Shown piece by piece: positions 63,919 to 64,000 of a DNA stretch of 64,000 nt (positions are counted from its first letter, which is position 1; every line of letters starts with the position of its first letter). The stretch lies in assembly GCA_023405815.1 (NCBI GenBank), contig JAEXXM010000019.1, positions 1 through 64,000 on the forward strand. Reading direction: 5' to 3'. This stretch comes from Pseudomonadota bacterium (GTDB taxonomy: Bacteria; Pseudomonadota; Alphaproteobacteria; Rhizobiales; Hyphomicrobiaceae). Both the position numbers and the translations under genes were made by a program. Under the pieces are notes generated by a model. It had not been told where the DNA came from. It worked only from the letters and a program-made list of their open reading frames with translations, and made no database searches.

Positions 63919-64000
63919 CCGCATCGGGCGTTTAAGGTTTTGGTAACGCCTGTTGTCCCCAACTTGTACACTGTGATTCGTCGGGCTTGCGTCGATCACT

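Overview
The window is GC-rich, densely coding chromosomal DNA from an alphaproteobacterium, most likely of the order Hyphomicrobiales (Rhizobiales). The family set points there: a MucR/Ros regulator, a DnaA domain-IV-only protein next to a DUF6456 protein, DUF5330 and DUF1491 proteins, a coxMNOPQ-type alternative cytochrome oxidase cluster, DUF2189 membrane proteins and a serC-serA operon divergent from gcvTHP. Genus cannot be read from the sequence alone. No insertion sequence, CRISPR array, rRNA or complete prophage was found.

Layout. 1-4.2 kb: the 3' end of a cpdB-like nucleotidase, a PhoD-like phosphatase, a type I glutamine synthetase, a short hypothetical gene, a stranded tRNA 3' end and a 34-residue membrane microprotein. 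4.3-12 kb: an aa3/caa3-type cytochrome c oxidase (subunits II, I, two III-like, IV) flanked on both sides by DUF2189 paralogues, with a PuuD-like membrane protein beside it. 12.5-21 kb: a one-carbon/amino-acid module, serC-serA-phosphatase on the minus strand and gcvT-gcvH-gcvP on the plus strand, the latter behind a tandem glycine riboswitch. 21-24 kb: a surface-polysaccharide operon (DUF707 protein, UDP-galactopyranose mutase, GT90). 24-31 kb: a CNNM/CorC-type protein, an OFA-family carboxylate transporter, a small dual-specificity-type phosphatase, tRNA-Arg(TCT) and two more glycosyltransferases (GT4, GT25).

31-38 kb: small ORFs, a tautomerase, a TetR regulator divergent from an azoreductase with repeated operator-like sites, then an RND efflux adaptor and pump. 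38-43 kb: a molybdenum hydroxylase operon (2Fe-2S subunit, Tat-exported molybdopterin subunit, diheme cytochrome c, XdhC, MocA-like cytidylyltransferase) that contains enzyme, electron acceptor and cofactor-maturation factors. 43-53 kb: cystathionine beta-lyase, an orphan amino-acid binding protein, two secreted proteins sharing a beta-rich repeat (one with a von Willebrand A domain), nitroreductase, NAD kinase, CutA and a peptidoglycan-binding-type protein.

53-64 kb: a membrane protein carrying a C-terminal domain that resembles the winged helix of phage/plasmid primases (the most unusual gene here), oligopeptidase B, MucR with a TTG start, a DnaA domain-IV protein overlapping a DUF6456 gene, DUF2270, a cytidylate-kinase-like/BON fusion, SufE, DUF5330, a peptidoglycan-binding protein and DUF1491. 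All family names come from recognition of motifs by eye; no database search was run.
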